A stretch of 9,714 nucleotides of DNA from an uncultured Acidimicrobiaceae bacterium (GCA_937868025.1 CALMLJ010000190.1:1-9714), one strand, 5' to 3'. Shown: positions 1 through 6,217, counted from the first letter of the stretch. Notes: a model not told the origin generated them from the letters alone. Numbers and translations are program-made.

Positions 1-463
1 GTCGCGTCAGCGGCGAGTACGGGCTGGCCTCGTCGGGCCGGGTCGCCACGAGCGGCAGGGTCCCCACGACCGAGCCACCCGCTGCCTCGACGACCTCAGC
101 GAGCTCGGCCAGGCCGGTGAGATCACCGGCACCGTGATCGGGCGCGTTGGTCCGACGAAGTGCGGCGAGCGGCGCGAACACGCCCCACGTCCGGGTCGGT
201 TGGGGGCCGTGGGCGCACCGTTCCGGCGCCCGGTCCCCCGCCTCCGGTGCATCGACCGTCGAGCTGTCGAGCAGATCGGGGCCGCCGAGCGCGTCGAGGA
301 TGGCGGTGAGGGTCGCGTCGGACGGAACCCGCTCGACACCGGTGCCGTCGACGTACGACGTCGCGACACCATGGGCCCGCGCCCGCTCGTGCAGTTCGGA
401 CGTGGCGGCCGTGGCGGGCGCGGCGGCCGTGGCCTCGGCGGCAGGTTCCTCGGGACCCGTCAT
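1..463 (-). CDS. malQ: 4-alpha-glucanotransferase (amylomaltase), N-terminal part, cut by window edge
   Basis: This enzyme (GH77) transfers alpha-1,4-glucan segments between maltodextrins and acts in the cytoplasm in glycogen and maltodextrin turnover. The minus-strand frame is open from ATG 461-463 to the window edge, giving 154 codons. Residues 23-40 read ELHERARAHGVATSYVDG, the N-terminal helical region seen in actinobacterial MalQ. Residues 91-99 (RTWGVFAPL), 111-123 (GAGDLTGLAELAE), 134-139 (GTLPLV) and 147-154 (SPYSPLTR) follow the consensus leading into the catalytic barrel. The catalytic residues lie outside the window. The ATG overlaps the glgC stop as ATGA, so translation is probably coupled, and I see no separate ribosome site. 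The first 22 residues are a low-complexity Ala/Glu/Thr stretch, so the true start could be slightly different. The family call rests on remembered consensus plus the glg context. Confidence 0.85.
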   Translation of the reverse strand, partial: MTGPEEPAAEATAAAPATAATSELHERARAHGVATSYVDGTGVERVPSDATLTAILDALGGPDLLDSSTVDAPEAGDRAPERCAHGPQPTRTWGVFAPLAALRRTNAPDHGAGDLTGLAELAEVVEAAGGSVVGTLPLVATRPDEASPYSPLTR

Positions 464-1695
464 ACGGGTTCGGGGAACTGGAACCCCTTTTCGACGACCG
501 TCACCCCACCGGCGGACACCACCAGACCGCGGGCGATGTCGGCCTCACGGTCGACCCCGATCTGCGTGCCCGGCGGGATCACGACGTTCTTGTCGACCAC
601 ACAACGCCGCAACACCGCGTCCTGGCCGACGTGCACACCCGGCAACAGGATCGTGCCGTCGAGCGACGCCTCGCCGACGAACGACCCCGGCCCGATGATC
701 GACCCCGACGCCTCCGAGCCCGACAGGATCGTCGACGAGCACACCAGCGTGTCGGTCACCTCGGGCAGCCGACCGCTCGGGCCGCGCGACAGCTTGGCCG
801 GCGGTCGCGGCGGCGAATAGGTGAACACCTGCCAGTCCTCGTTGTAGAGGCTGAACACGGGCACGGAGGCCACGAGGTCCATGTTGGCGTCGTAGTACGC
901 GTCGACCGTTCCCACATCACGCCAGTACCCACGCTCGCGCTCACCCTGACCTGGAACGTCGTTGGTGCTGAAGTCGTACACCCGGGCACTCGCCCGCTCG
1001 GCCAGCCGCGGCATGAGATCGCCGCCGATGTCGTGGGGCAGACCGGTGAGGCTGCCGGGGGTCACCGCCTCGACGAGCACGTCGGTGTCGAAGACGTAGT
1101 TGCCCATCGACGCCAGGCACATGTCGGGGTTGTCGTGCATCGGCGGCGGATCCTCGGGCTTCTCGAGGAAGCGGGTGATCGTGCCCTCCGCGTTCGCCTC
1201 GATGATGCCGAACGCCGACGCCTGGTCGCGTGGCACCGGGATCGCGGCGACGGTGACGCCACCTCCGTGCTGCTGGTGGTAGTCGACCATCTGCCGGGGA
1301 TCCATGCGGTAGATGTGGTCGGCACCGAACACGCAGACGATGTCGGGCTTCTCGTCGGTGATCAGGTTGAGGTTCTGGTAGATCGCGTCGGCCGAACCGC
1401 TGAACCAGTAGGGCCCGAGGCGCATCTGCGCCGGCACCGAGCTCACGTAGCTCCCGAGCAGTGTCGAGAACCGCCACGTCCGGCTGATGTGGAGGTCGAG
1501 GCTGTGGCTCTTGTACTGCGTGAGCACCACGATGCGGGTGTACTGCGCGTTCGCGAAGTTCGACAGCACGAAGTCGATCAGGCGGTAACTCCCGCCGAAC
1601 GGGACGGCGGGCTTGGCTCGATCGTTGGTGAGGGGAAGGAGACGCTTGCCCTCACCGCCCGCGAGGACCATGACGAGGACGTTGGGTTGTGCCAC
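460..1695 (-). CDS. glgC: Glucose-1-phosphate adenylyltransferase (ADP-glucose pyrophosphorylase)
   Basis: It makes ADP-glucose and PPi from ATP and glucose-1-phosphate, the committed step of bacterial glycogen synthesis, in the cytoplasm. The 411-residue length is normal for the family. Residues 13-23 (GGEGKRLLPLT) are the nucleotide-binding signature, and 27-35 (AKPAVPFGG) and 37-46 (YRLIDFVLSN) follow it. WFSGSADAIYQN (97-108), ADHIYRMD (125-132, metal/sugar-phosphate site), FLEKP (176-180, whose Lys matches the glucose-1-phosphate-binding Lys) and SMGNYVF (196-202) are all present. The C-terminal part, from about residue 310, has the short hydrophobic/Gly periodicity of the left-handed beta-helix. 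Start is GTG 1693-1695. A TAGGCT box ends 7 nt upstream, so the mRNA may be leaderless. It lies 31 bp after glgA and overlaps malQ by 3 nt. Activity is normally allosteric, but the effector cannot be read from the sequence. Confidence 0.97.
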   Translation of the reverse strand: MAQPNVLVMVLAGGEGKRLLPLTNDRAKPAVPFGGSYRLIDFVLSNFANAQYTRIVVLTQYKSHSLDLHISRTWRFSTLLGSYVSSVPAQMRLGPYWFSGSADAIYQNLNLITDEKPDIVCVFGADHIYRMDPRQMVDYHQQHGGGVTVAAIPVPRDQASAFGIIEANAEGTITRFLEKPEDPPPMHDNPDMCLASMGNYVFDTDVLVEAVTPGSLTGLPHDIGGDLMPRLAERASARVYDFSTNDVPGQGERERGYWRDVGTVDAYYDANMDLVASVPVFSLYNEDWQVFTYSPPRPPAKLSRGPSGRLPEVTDTLVCSSTILSGSEASGSIIGPGSFVGEASLDGTILLPGVHVGQDAVLRRCVVDKNVVIPPGTQIGVDREADIARGLVVSAGGVTVVEKGFQFPEPV

Positions 1696-1702
1696 GCCCG
1701 CG

Positions 1703-1708
1703 AGCCTA
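1703..1708 (-). promoter_or_regulatory. Candidate -10 box for a leaderless glgC transcript
   Basis: On the minus strand TAGGCT fits the actinobacterial TANNNT -10 consensus. It ends 7 nt before the glgC GTG, which would put the transcription start at or next to the start codon. No Shine-Dalgarno sequence is visible in the 31-bp glgA-glgC gap. I see no convincing -35; that region falls on the glgA stop codon. It suggests that glgC can be transcribed separately from glgA. Confidence 0.5.
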
Positions 1709-1726
1709 TCGGCGCATCAGGGCCGT

Positions 1727-3121
1727 TCAGGCCGTTTCGGCCCCCGTAACCAAGGCTTCATACAGCGACCGGTACCGCGCTGCGGGAGCGTCCCAGGACC
1801 AGTCGATCTCCATGGCTCGGCGGCGTACCCGGGCCGCCTTCGCCTTGTTCGACCACAGCCGGTTGGCGCGGTGCACCCCGTCGACGATGCCGGCCGCCGA
1901 CACCGAACGGAGGAGCACCCCGGTGCCGGTTCGGGGGGAAGCATCGATGTCGACGACGGTGTCGTGGAGCCCCCCGACGTCGCTCACGATCGGGACCGTG
2001 CCGTAGCGCATCGCCTGCATCTGGGTGAGCCCGCACGGCTCGAACCGGCTCGGAATGATGGCGAGGTCACCGGCGGCGAACATCCGGTGGGCCAGCGCGG
2101 CGTCGTAGCCCTGCCGGAACGCGATCCGACCGGGGTGCGCCTCGGCGAGCCGCGCCATCGCCGCTTCGGTGTCCCACTCCCCCGAACCCAGGAGCGCGAG
2201 GCGAACCGGGATGCCGGCGAGGATGCCGCCGGCCTCGCCCAACAGGTCGATGCCCTTCTGGTAGTCGAAGCGGCTCACGCTCACGACGAGCGGGCCGGGA
2301 CCGAGCGCCAGACCGAGCTCGTCGCACAGCGCGTCGTGGTTGGCCGCCTTGAGCTCGGGGTGGGCGGCGTCGAACGTCGTGACGAGCGCCGGATCCGACG
2401 ACGGGTCCCAGTCGTCGGTATCGATGCCGTTCAGGATGCCGACGAGGTCGTTGCCACGGGACGCCAGGAGGCGATCGAGCCCCATGCCACCCTCCTCGGT
2501 CGTGATCTCGACGGCGTAGCGGGGGCTGACCGTGACCACCCGGTCGGCCAAGGCGATGCCGCCGGCGAGGGCATTCACCGAGTTCTTCCACCGAAAGCGC
2601 TCGCCGCGGGTGCCGAGCGCACCCACCCAGCCCTCGTCGCACCAGCCCTGGTGGGCGAGGTTGTGGATCGACAACACCGTCGCCGGACCCGGGCGCAGGT
2701 GGGCAAGCGTGGTCGCCGCGTGCCAGTCGTTGACGTGGACCACGTCGGGGCGCAGCGCCATCGCCAGCGCCGCCACGGCGCTCGACCAGGCGAAGAACCG
2801 GTGGTCGTTGTCACGCCACCCGCTCCCCGTCTCGGGATCGACGTACGGGTGCGGCCGCGGCAGTGACGGCGCGTCGATGACGGCCACCTCGCCGAGGCCG
2901 GGCACGGTCCCGATGCGCGCAACGGCTGGCCCCGCCCACGCCGGGACGGTCAGCTGGAGCACCCGTTCGCCGACGAGCTCCCAGGGCCGGTAGCCCGGAA
3001 GCACGGGCGTCACGCGCACACCGTCGCGACGCAGCGCCGCGACCAGACCCGCCGACGCCGCGCCGAGCCCGCCGGTCGAGACCAGCGGTTCCATCTCGGC
3101 GGTGGCGAACAGAACGTGCAC
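1727..3121 (-). CDS. glgA: Glycogen synthase (ADP-glucose type, GT5)
   Basis: It transfers glucose from ADP-glucose to the non-reducing end of alpha-1,4-glucan. From GTG 3119-3121 it has 464 residues, and the N-terminus (VHVLFATAEMEPLVSTGGLG) aligns without gaps to E. coli GlgA. The longer reading frame upstream only runs antisense through cysQ. GT5 marks are VNDWHAA (130-136), SIHNLAHQG (151-159), ADRVVTVSPRYAVEI (192-206), GILNGID (228-234), SRFDYQKGID (283-292) and PSRFEPCGLTQMQAMRYGT (357-375), where Glu361 matches the catalytic Glu377 of E. coli. The KTGGL donor motif is changed: the residue equivalent to Lys15 is Ser15 (STGGL). It leads the glgA-glgC-malQ set and is divergent from cysQ. 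The stop lies 31 bp before glgC. Confidence 0.95.
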   Translation of the reverse strand: MHVLFATAEMEPLVSTGGLGAASAGLVAALRRDGVRVTPVLPGYRPWELVGERVLQLTVPAWAGPAVARIGTVPGLGEVAVIDAPSLPRPHPYVDPETGSGWRDNDHRFFAWSSAVAALAMALRPDVVHVNDWHAATTLAHLRPGPATVLSIHNLAHQGWCDEGWVGALGTRGERFRWKNSVNALAGGIALADRVVTVSPRYAVEITTEEGGMGLDRLLASRGNDLVGILNGIDTDDWDPSSDPALVTTFDAAHPELKAANHDALCDELGLALGPGPLVVSVSRFDYQKGIDLLGEAGGILAGIPVRLALLGSGEWDTEAAMARLAEAHPGRIAFRQGYDAALAHRMFAAGDLAIIPSRFEPCGLTQMQAMRYGTVPIVSDVGGLHDTVVDIDASPRTGTGVLLRSVSAAGIVDGVHRANRLWSNKAKAARVRRRAMEIDWSWDAPAARYRSLYEALVTGAETA

Positions 3122-3129
3122 GGCCGACG

Positions 3130-3135
3130 ACGGTA
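3130..3135 (-). promoter_or_regulatory. Candidate -10 box for a leaderless glgA transcript
   Basis: TACCGT on the minus strand fits TANNNT and ends 8 nt before the GTG start of glgA, the spacing expected when transcription begins at the start codon. No ribosome-binding site is visible upstream of this GTG. A -35 element is not obvious. The same spacing is seen at glgC and nucS, which strengthens the call. Confidence 0.45.
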
Positions 3136-3160
3136 GCGGAGGGCCGTCGGCACGGCGACC

Positions 3161-3967
3161 ATGGCAGACTCCCCGACCATGTCCTCCAGCGACCTCGGCA
3201 TCGCCGACGACCACGCCCTCGCTGCCCGTCTGGCCACCGAGGCCGGTCGGCTCCTCCTCGACGTCCGTGCCGAGCTGGCCGCAGCGGGGGCCGACGCCGC
3301 CGAGCTGAAGGCCGAGGGCGACCGGCACGCCAACGCGTGGCTGATGGAACAACTCCGCGCCGAGCGACCTGACGACCCGATCCTGAGCGAGGAGGAACGT
3401 GAGCGCCCCGAGGCCGCCGCAGCGCGGCTCGGCTCCTCCCGGGCGTGGATCGTGGACCCGCTCGACGGCACGCGGGAGTTCTCCGAGCCGCCTCGCTCCG
3501 ACTGGGCCGTCCACGTCGCCTTGTCCGTCGACGGGGTGGCGACCCTCGGCGCGGTCGCCCTGCCGGCGCTCGGCGTGACGCTCGCCACCGGCCCCGGCGC
3601 GCCGACCCTGCCGCCCCGCGTCGACGGGCCGCCCCGCATCATCGTGAGCCGGAGCCGTCCTCCGGCGGAGGCGCTGCAGATCTGCGACCGACTCGGCGGC
3701 GTGCTCGTGGAGATGGGCTCCGCTGGCGCCAAGGCCATGGCCGTGGTGCGTGGCGAGGCCGACATCTATCCGCACTCGGGCGGCCAGTACGAGTGGGACT
3801 CGTGCGCCCCGGTGGCCGTCGCCCTCGCCGCCGGCCTGTGGTGCTCCCGGCTCGACGGGTCACCGCTCCGTTACAACAACGCCGACCCCTACCTGCCGGA
3901 CCTGCTCATCTGCCGCCCGGAGATGGCCGCGGCGGCGCTCGAGGCAGCAGACTGGTCCAATGACTGA
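3161..3967 (+). CDS. cysQ: 3'(2'),5'-bisphosphate nucleotidase CysQ / inositol monophosphatase family
   Basis: This is a Mg-dependent, Li-sensitive phosphatase fold. The actinobacterial CysQ group removes the 3'-phosphate of PAP/PAPS in sulfate assimilation and can also act on inositol-1-phosphate. Seen here (numbering from 3161): SEE (76-78) and WIVDPLDGT (96-104, the family metal-binding motif), then the C-terminal EWDSCAP (211-217, the W-D-x-x-A-P motif). SAGAKAMAVVRGEAD (187-201) and DPYLPDLLICRPE (242-254) are typical of actinobacterial CysQ. Its 268 residues are a normal length. Start choice is open: ATG 3161 or ATG 3179. The second begins MSSSDLGIADDHALAARLATEAG, fits the family N-terminus, and lies 8 nt after CAGACT (3165-3170), so I lean to 3179. 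It is divergent from glgA and followed after 8 bp by an ABC1 kinase, probably in one transcript. Confidence 0.9.
   Translation: MADSPTMSSSDLGIADDHALAARLATEAGRLLLDVRAELAAAGADAAELKAEGDRHANAWLMEQLRAERPDDPILSEEERERPEAAAARLGSSRAWIVDPLDGTREFSEPPRSDWAVHVALSVDGVATLGAVALPALGVTLATGPGAPTLPPRVDGPPRIIVSRSRPPAEALQICDRLGGVLVEMGSAGAKAMAVVRGEADIYPHSGGQYEWDSCAPVAVALAAGLWCSRLDGSPLRYNNADPYLPDLLICRPEMAAAALEAADWSND
3165..3170 (+). promoter_or_regulatory. Possible -10 box for cysQ (supports the downstream start at 3179)
   Basis: CAGACT keeps the A at position 2 and T at position 6 of TANNNT and ends 8 nt before ATG 3179. The octamer GGCAGACT recurs upstream of bipA (6137-6144). If it is the real promoter, the six codons from 3161 to 3178 are not translated. 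This is a weak call because the first T is missing and no -35 is seen. Confidence 0.3.
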
Positions 3968-3975
3968 CCGGGCCC

Positions 3976-5568
3976 ATGGCTGACATCGAACCCACGCCAC
4001 TCGACCTCACCTGGGGGTCGTTCACCGAGAACGGCCCGTGGAACGTCGACCGGGAGCAGCTGGCGTGGATGCGCGGCATCCGGGTGCTCCGGCTCGCCAC
4101 CCGCCGGCAGGTCCCCGAACTGACCCGGGCGCGCCGGCTCCCTCCCCTCGGTCGACTGGTCGTCGTCGGCGGGCGGCTCGGCGGTGCCGTCGGCATCTGG
4201 GCGGCCGGAGACCGGCGCCGCGGCGGTGCCACCTCCCGAGCCGGGGTGTCGCGCCGCATCCGCGAGGCCGCCGAGCGCCTCGGCCCCACCTACATCAAGC
4301 TCTGCCAGATCGTGAGCTCCGGCGAAGGCATCTTTCCCGCCGAGCTCGTCGACGAGATGAAGAAGTGCCGCGACAAGGTCCCGGCGGAATCGTTCGAGTC
4401 GGTGCGCGAGGTCGTCGAGTCCGAGCTCGGCGCCAGCATCGAGTCGATCTTCGCCACCTTCGACCGCACACCGATCGCCGCCGCGTCGATCGCCCAGGTC
4501 CACGGCGCCACGCTGCACGACGGCACCCCCGTCGTCGTGAAGGTGCAGCGCCCGACCATCCGCAGCCAGGTCCATCGTGACCTGCAGGTGATGGCCGCGA
4601 TCGCGCCGCTACTCGTCGGTCGCATCCCGATCGCGGCGCTCGCCAATCCGCCGGCGCTCGTCGAGCTGTTCGCCGAGACCATCTGCGAGGAGCTCGACTT
4701 CCGGCTCGAGGCCGAGAACATGATCGACATCGCGACGGTGTTCGCCTCGCTCAACCAGCGTGGGTATGTGGTGCCCCGCCCACACCCCACGCTCGTCACC
4801 CGCCGCATCCTCGTCATGGAACGCTTCGAGGGCTTCTCGTTCGACGACGTCGAGGGCATGCAGGCCGCGGGCATCAACACCGAAGAGGTCGTTCGGGTGG
4901 GCATGCGCGGATTCACCGAGGGGTGCATGATCCACGGGATCTTCCACGGGGACCTCCACGGCGGCAACCTCATGGTCCTCCCGAACGGCAACATCGGGCT
5001 GCTCGACCACGGCATCACCGCCCGGATGACGCCCTTGCAGCGCAACGCCTTCCTCCGCCTCATGCTCCTCGGTGCCGCCGGGGACATCCCCGGCCAGATC
5101 GCGGCGTTCCGCGATCTCGGTGCGCTCCCCGCCGACGTCGACATCGACGACGTGATGAAGGAGCTCGGTCTCGACCAGGCTCCGGTCGATCCGACGACGT
5201 TGACCCAGGACCAGCTCGTCGGCGAGATCCAGAAGATCACCAAGGCGCTGCTCGGCTACGGCGCTCGCCTGCCGAAGATCCTGATGCTGTACGTCAAGAA
5301 CCTGGTCTTCCTCGACGGCGCCATCGCCCGTCTCGCGCCGAACCTCGACCTGCTCAACGAGTTCGCCGAGCTGTCGACGCACCTGGCCGTCAACTACGGG
5401 TCCCAGCTCGCTGCCGAGCTCGGCGTCGATCCACGCGAGCTGGCAACCGACCGCGAGGCGATCAAAGCGAGCTTCGGCATCGTCGACCCCGAGATGGACA
5501 CCGTGACCTACGCGGAACTCCAGCAGCGCCGCGAACTCATCCGCAAGCGGCTCGGCGGCGGCAACTAG
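3976..5568 (+). CDS. ABC1/AarF/UbiB-family atypical kinase with altered KxGQ and DFG motifs
   Basis: A member of the protein-kinase-like ABC1 (UbiB/ADCK) family, linked elsewhere to quinone or isoprenoid-lipid metabolism. The partner in this organism is unknown. The 530 residues carry the family landmarks in order: LGPTYIKLCQ (102-111, the KxGQ region with Cys for Gly), the Ala-rich loop AAASIAQVH (168-176), VVVKVQRP (186-193, ATP-site Lys189), CEELDFRLEAEN (237-248), FHGDLHGGN (323-331, catalytic-loop Asp326 and Asn331) and LLDHG (342-346, in place of LLDFG). The ion-binding Asp and Asn are kept, so it need not be inactive. The segment around 60-78 is mildly hydrophobic. There is no clear pair of C-terminal membrane helices as in E. 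coli UbiB. It starts 8 bp after cysQ, without a clear ribosome site, so co-expression is likely. Confidence 0.9.
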   Translation: MADIEPTPLDLTWGSFTENGPWNVDREQLAWMRGIRVLRLATRRQVPELTRARRLPPLGRLVVVGGRLGGAVGIWAAGDRRRGGATSRAGVSRRIREAAERLGPTYIKLCQIVSSGEGIFPAELVDEMKKCRDKVPAESFESVREVVESELGASIESIFATFDRTPIAAASIAQVHGATLHDGTPVVVKVQRPTIRSQVHRDLQVMAAIAPLLVGRIPIAALANPPALVELFAETICEELDFRLEAENMIDIATVFASLNQRGYVVPRPHPTLVTRRILVMERFEGFSFDDVEGMQAAGINTEEVVRVGMRGFTEGCMIHGIFHGDLHGGNLMVLPNGNIGLLDHGITARMTPLQRNAFLRLMLLGAAGDIPGQIAAFRDLGALPADVDIDDVMKELGLDQAPVDPTTLTQDQLVGEIQKITKALLGYGARLPKILMLYVKNLVFLDGAIARLAPNLDLLNEFAELSTHLAVNYGSQLAAELGVDPRELATDREAIKASFGIVDPEMDTVTYAELQQRRELIRKRLGGGN

Positions 5569-5571
5569 GTC

Positions 5572-5586
5572 GATTCACCGTGAATC
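5572..5586. repeat. Perfect 15-nt dyad just after the ABC1 kinase stop
   Basis: GATTCAC-C-GTGAATC has 7-bp arms around a single central base, beginning 3 nt after the TAG stop. The arms are AT-richer than their surroundings. The one-base centre and lack of a T-run make it a poor intrinsic terminator. A protein-binding dyad upstream of the next gene is as likely. The function is unknown. Confidence 0.45.
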
Positions 5587-5610
5587 CGGCGATTTCGGGG
5601 GAGCGGCCGA

Positions 5611-5616
5611 TACGCT
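5611..5616 (+). promoter_or_regulatory. Candidate -10 box upstream of the DUF5684-like gene
   Basis: TACGCT fits TANNNT. Transcription would start near 5623-5625, giving a leader of about 48 nt that contains the hairpin at 5620-5648 and the ribosome site GGAG (5663-5666). The -35 position holds no good match. Confidence 0.4.
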
Positions 5617-5619
5617 TTC

Positions 5620-5648
5620 GGAACGGTCGATCTCCCACCGACCGTTCC
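5620..5648 (+). promoter_or_regulatory. Strong hairpin in the 5' leader of the small membrane-protein gene
   Basis: GGAACGGTCG and CGACCGTTCC are perfect 10-bp inverted arms separated by the 9-nt ATCTCCCAC. The hairpin sits between the -10 candidate (5611-5616) and the GGAG ribosome site (5663-5666, 5 nt from the ATG). It may be an RNA structure at the very 5' end of the message, an operator, or a terminator for the upstream kinase gene. There is no T-run after it, which argues against a classical terminator. Confidence 0.55.
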
Positions 5649-5671
5649 CGTAGAGCAGAACCGGAGCCGCA

Positions 5672-6067
5672 ATGAACGCTGTCCTTCTCGCAGACTCTGG
5701 GGGTGCGATCGGCGCCCTCTTCGGAGTGGTGTTCTTCGTCATCGGCCTCGGCTTCTTCGCGCTGATGCTGTTCTCCGCCTGGAAGGTGTCCGAGAAGATG
5801 GGCGACCCGGGCTGGATGGGCATCGTCCCCTTCCTCAACTACTACCGGATCTTCCAGCGCACGAAGCCCGAACAGGCGATCCTGTGGACGATCGGCTCCT
5901 ACTTCTGCTGCATCGGTGCGGTCATCGGCATGATCGACCTCTCGAAGCTCTTCAACAAGGAGGTCGGCTTCGCACTCGGCCTCATCTTCCTGCCGTTCAT
6001 CTTCTACCCGCTCCTGGCGTTCGGGAACGCCACCTACGTCGGCCCGCCGCCGCCCCGACTGGGCTGA
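5672..6067 (+). CDS. Small integral membrane protein, DUF5684-like
   Basis: A 131-residue membrane protein of unknown function. The sequence shows a first hydrophobic segment at about residues 12-36, then the soluble motif [20 protein letters not shown] (37-56). A second hydrophobic stretch at about 69-88 follows, then [20 protein letters not shown] (89-108) with a third hydrophobic segment, and FGNATYVGP near the end. The pattern of an 'amphipathic WK..EK.G..GW..I.P..N' block followed by 'F.k..gFalGL..lP..FyP.LaFg...Y' is what I remember of DUF5684. The start ATG has GGAG 5 nt upstream. It has its own promoter candidate and leader hairpin, so it is probably transcribed apart from the kinase gene. 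No enzymatic residues are evident. Confidence 0.85.
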   Translation: MNAVLLADSGGAIGALFGVVFFVIGLGFFALMLFSAWKVSEKMGDPGWMGIVPFLNYYRIFQRTKPEQAILWTIGSYFCCIGAVIGMIDLSKLFNKEVGFALGLIFLPFIFYPLLAFGNATYVGPPPPRLG

Positions 6068-6082
6068 TCGGGGGCGCCCCGA
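6068..6082 (+). terminator. Short GC hairpin after the DUF5684-like gene (weak terminator candidate)
   Basis: TCGGGG and CCCCGA form a 6-bp stem with the 3-nt loop GCG, starting directly after the stop codon. There is no T-run, so an intrinsic terminator role is uncertain. The rest of the gap to bipA (to 6226) holds the palindrome at 6113-6122 and the weak CAGACT box at 6139-6144. Confidence 0.3.
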
Positions 6083-6112
6083 CCGGCGCCGCCACGAACT
6101 TCCTGGCCGAGA

Positions 6113-6122
6113 GTTCGCGAAC
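6113..6122. repeat. 10-bp perfect palindrome GTTCGCGAAC upstream of bipA
   Basis: GTTCGCGAAC is self-complementary and lies about 105 nt before the bipA start. It is 16 nt upstream of the possible -10 CAGACT (6139-6144), so it overlaps where a -35 element would be. It could be a regulator site or chance in GC-rich DNA. Confidence 0.3.
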
Positions 6123-6217
6123 GCGAGCGCTTCTGGGGCAGACTGGGGGGACCCATACCTCCCGTATCGGTCCGCGGCACGCCCGCTGATCGACTGGGTG
6201 GTCCCCCTGGAATCCTT

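Noticed and set aside
7..372. Minus-strand 121-codon frame at the left edge
   Set aside because: It is out of frame with malQ and Arg/Ser/Pro-rich; the malQ frame in the same DNA has conserved motifs.
134..820. Plus-strand frame of 228 codons at the left edge
   Set aside because: It is antisense to malQ and glgC, with a Gly/Arg-rich low-complexity translation.
631..1749. Plus-strand frame of 372 codons over glgC
   Set aside because: It is the mirror of glgC, with His/Val/Asp/Arg-rich composition and no motifs.
1613..2866. Plus-strand frame of 417 codons over glgA
   Set aside because: It is an antisense shadow of a gene with complete GT5 motifs.
3122..3775. N-terminal extension of glgA giving a 682-residue protein
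   Set aside because: The extension is antisense to cysQ and shows no domain. The GTG at 3119-3121 aligns with residue 1 of E. coli GlgA and has a -10 box 8 nt upstream.
4297..5013. Calling the ABC1 kinase a pseudogene because of the KLCQ and DHG changes
   Set aside because: The frame is intact over 530 codons with strong G/C-ending codon bias. The ATP-site Lys and catalytic-loop Asp/Asn are kept.
6154..6175. ATAC-CTCCC-GTAT mini-hairpin before bipA as an attenuator
   Set aside because: The stem is only 4 bp, which is expected by chance, and there is no second competing structure.
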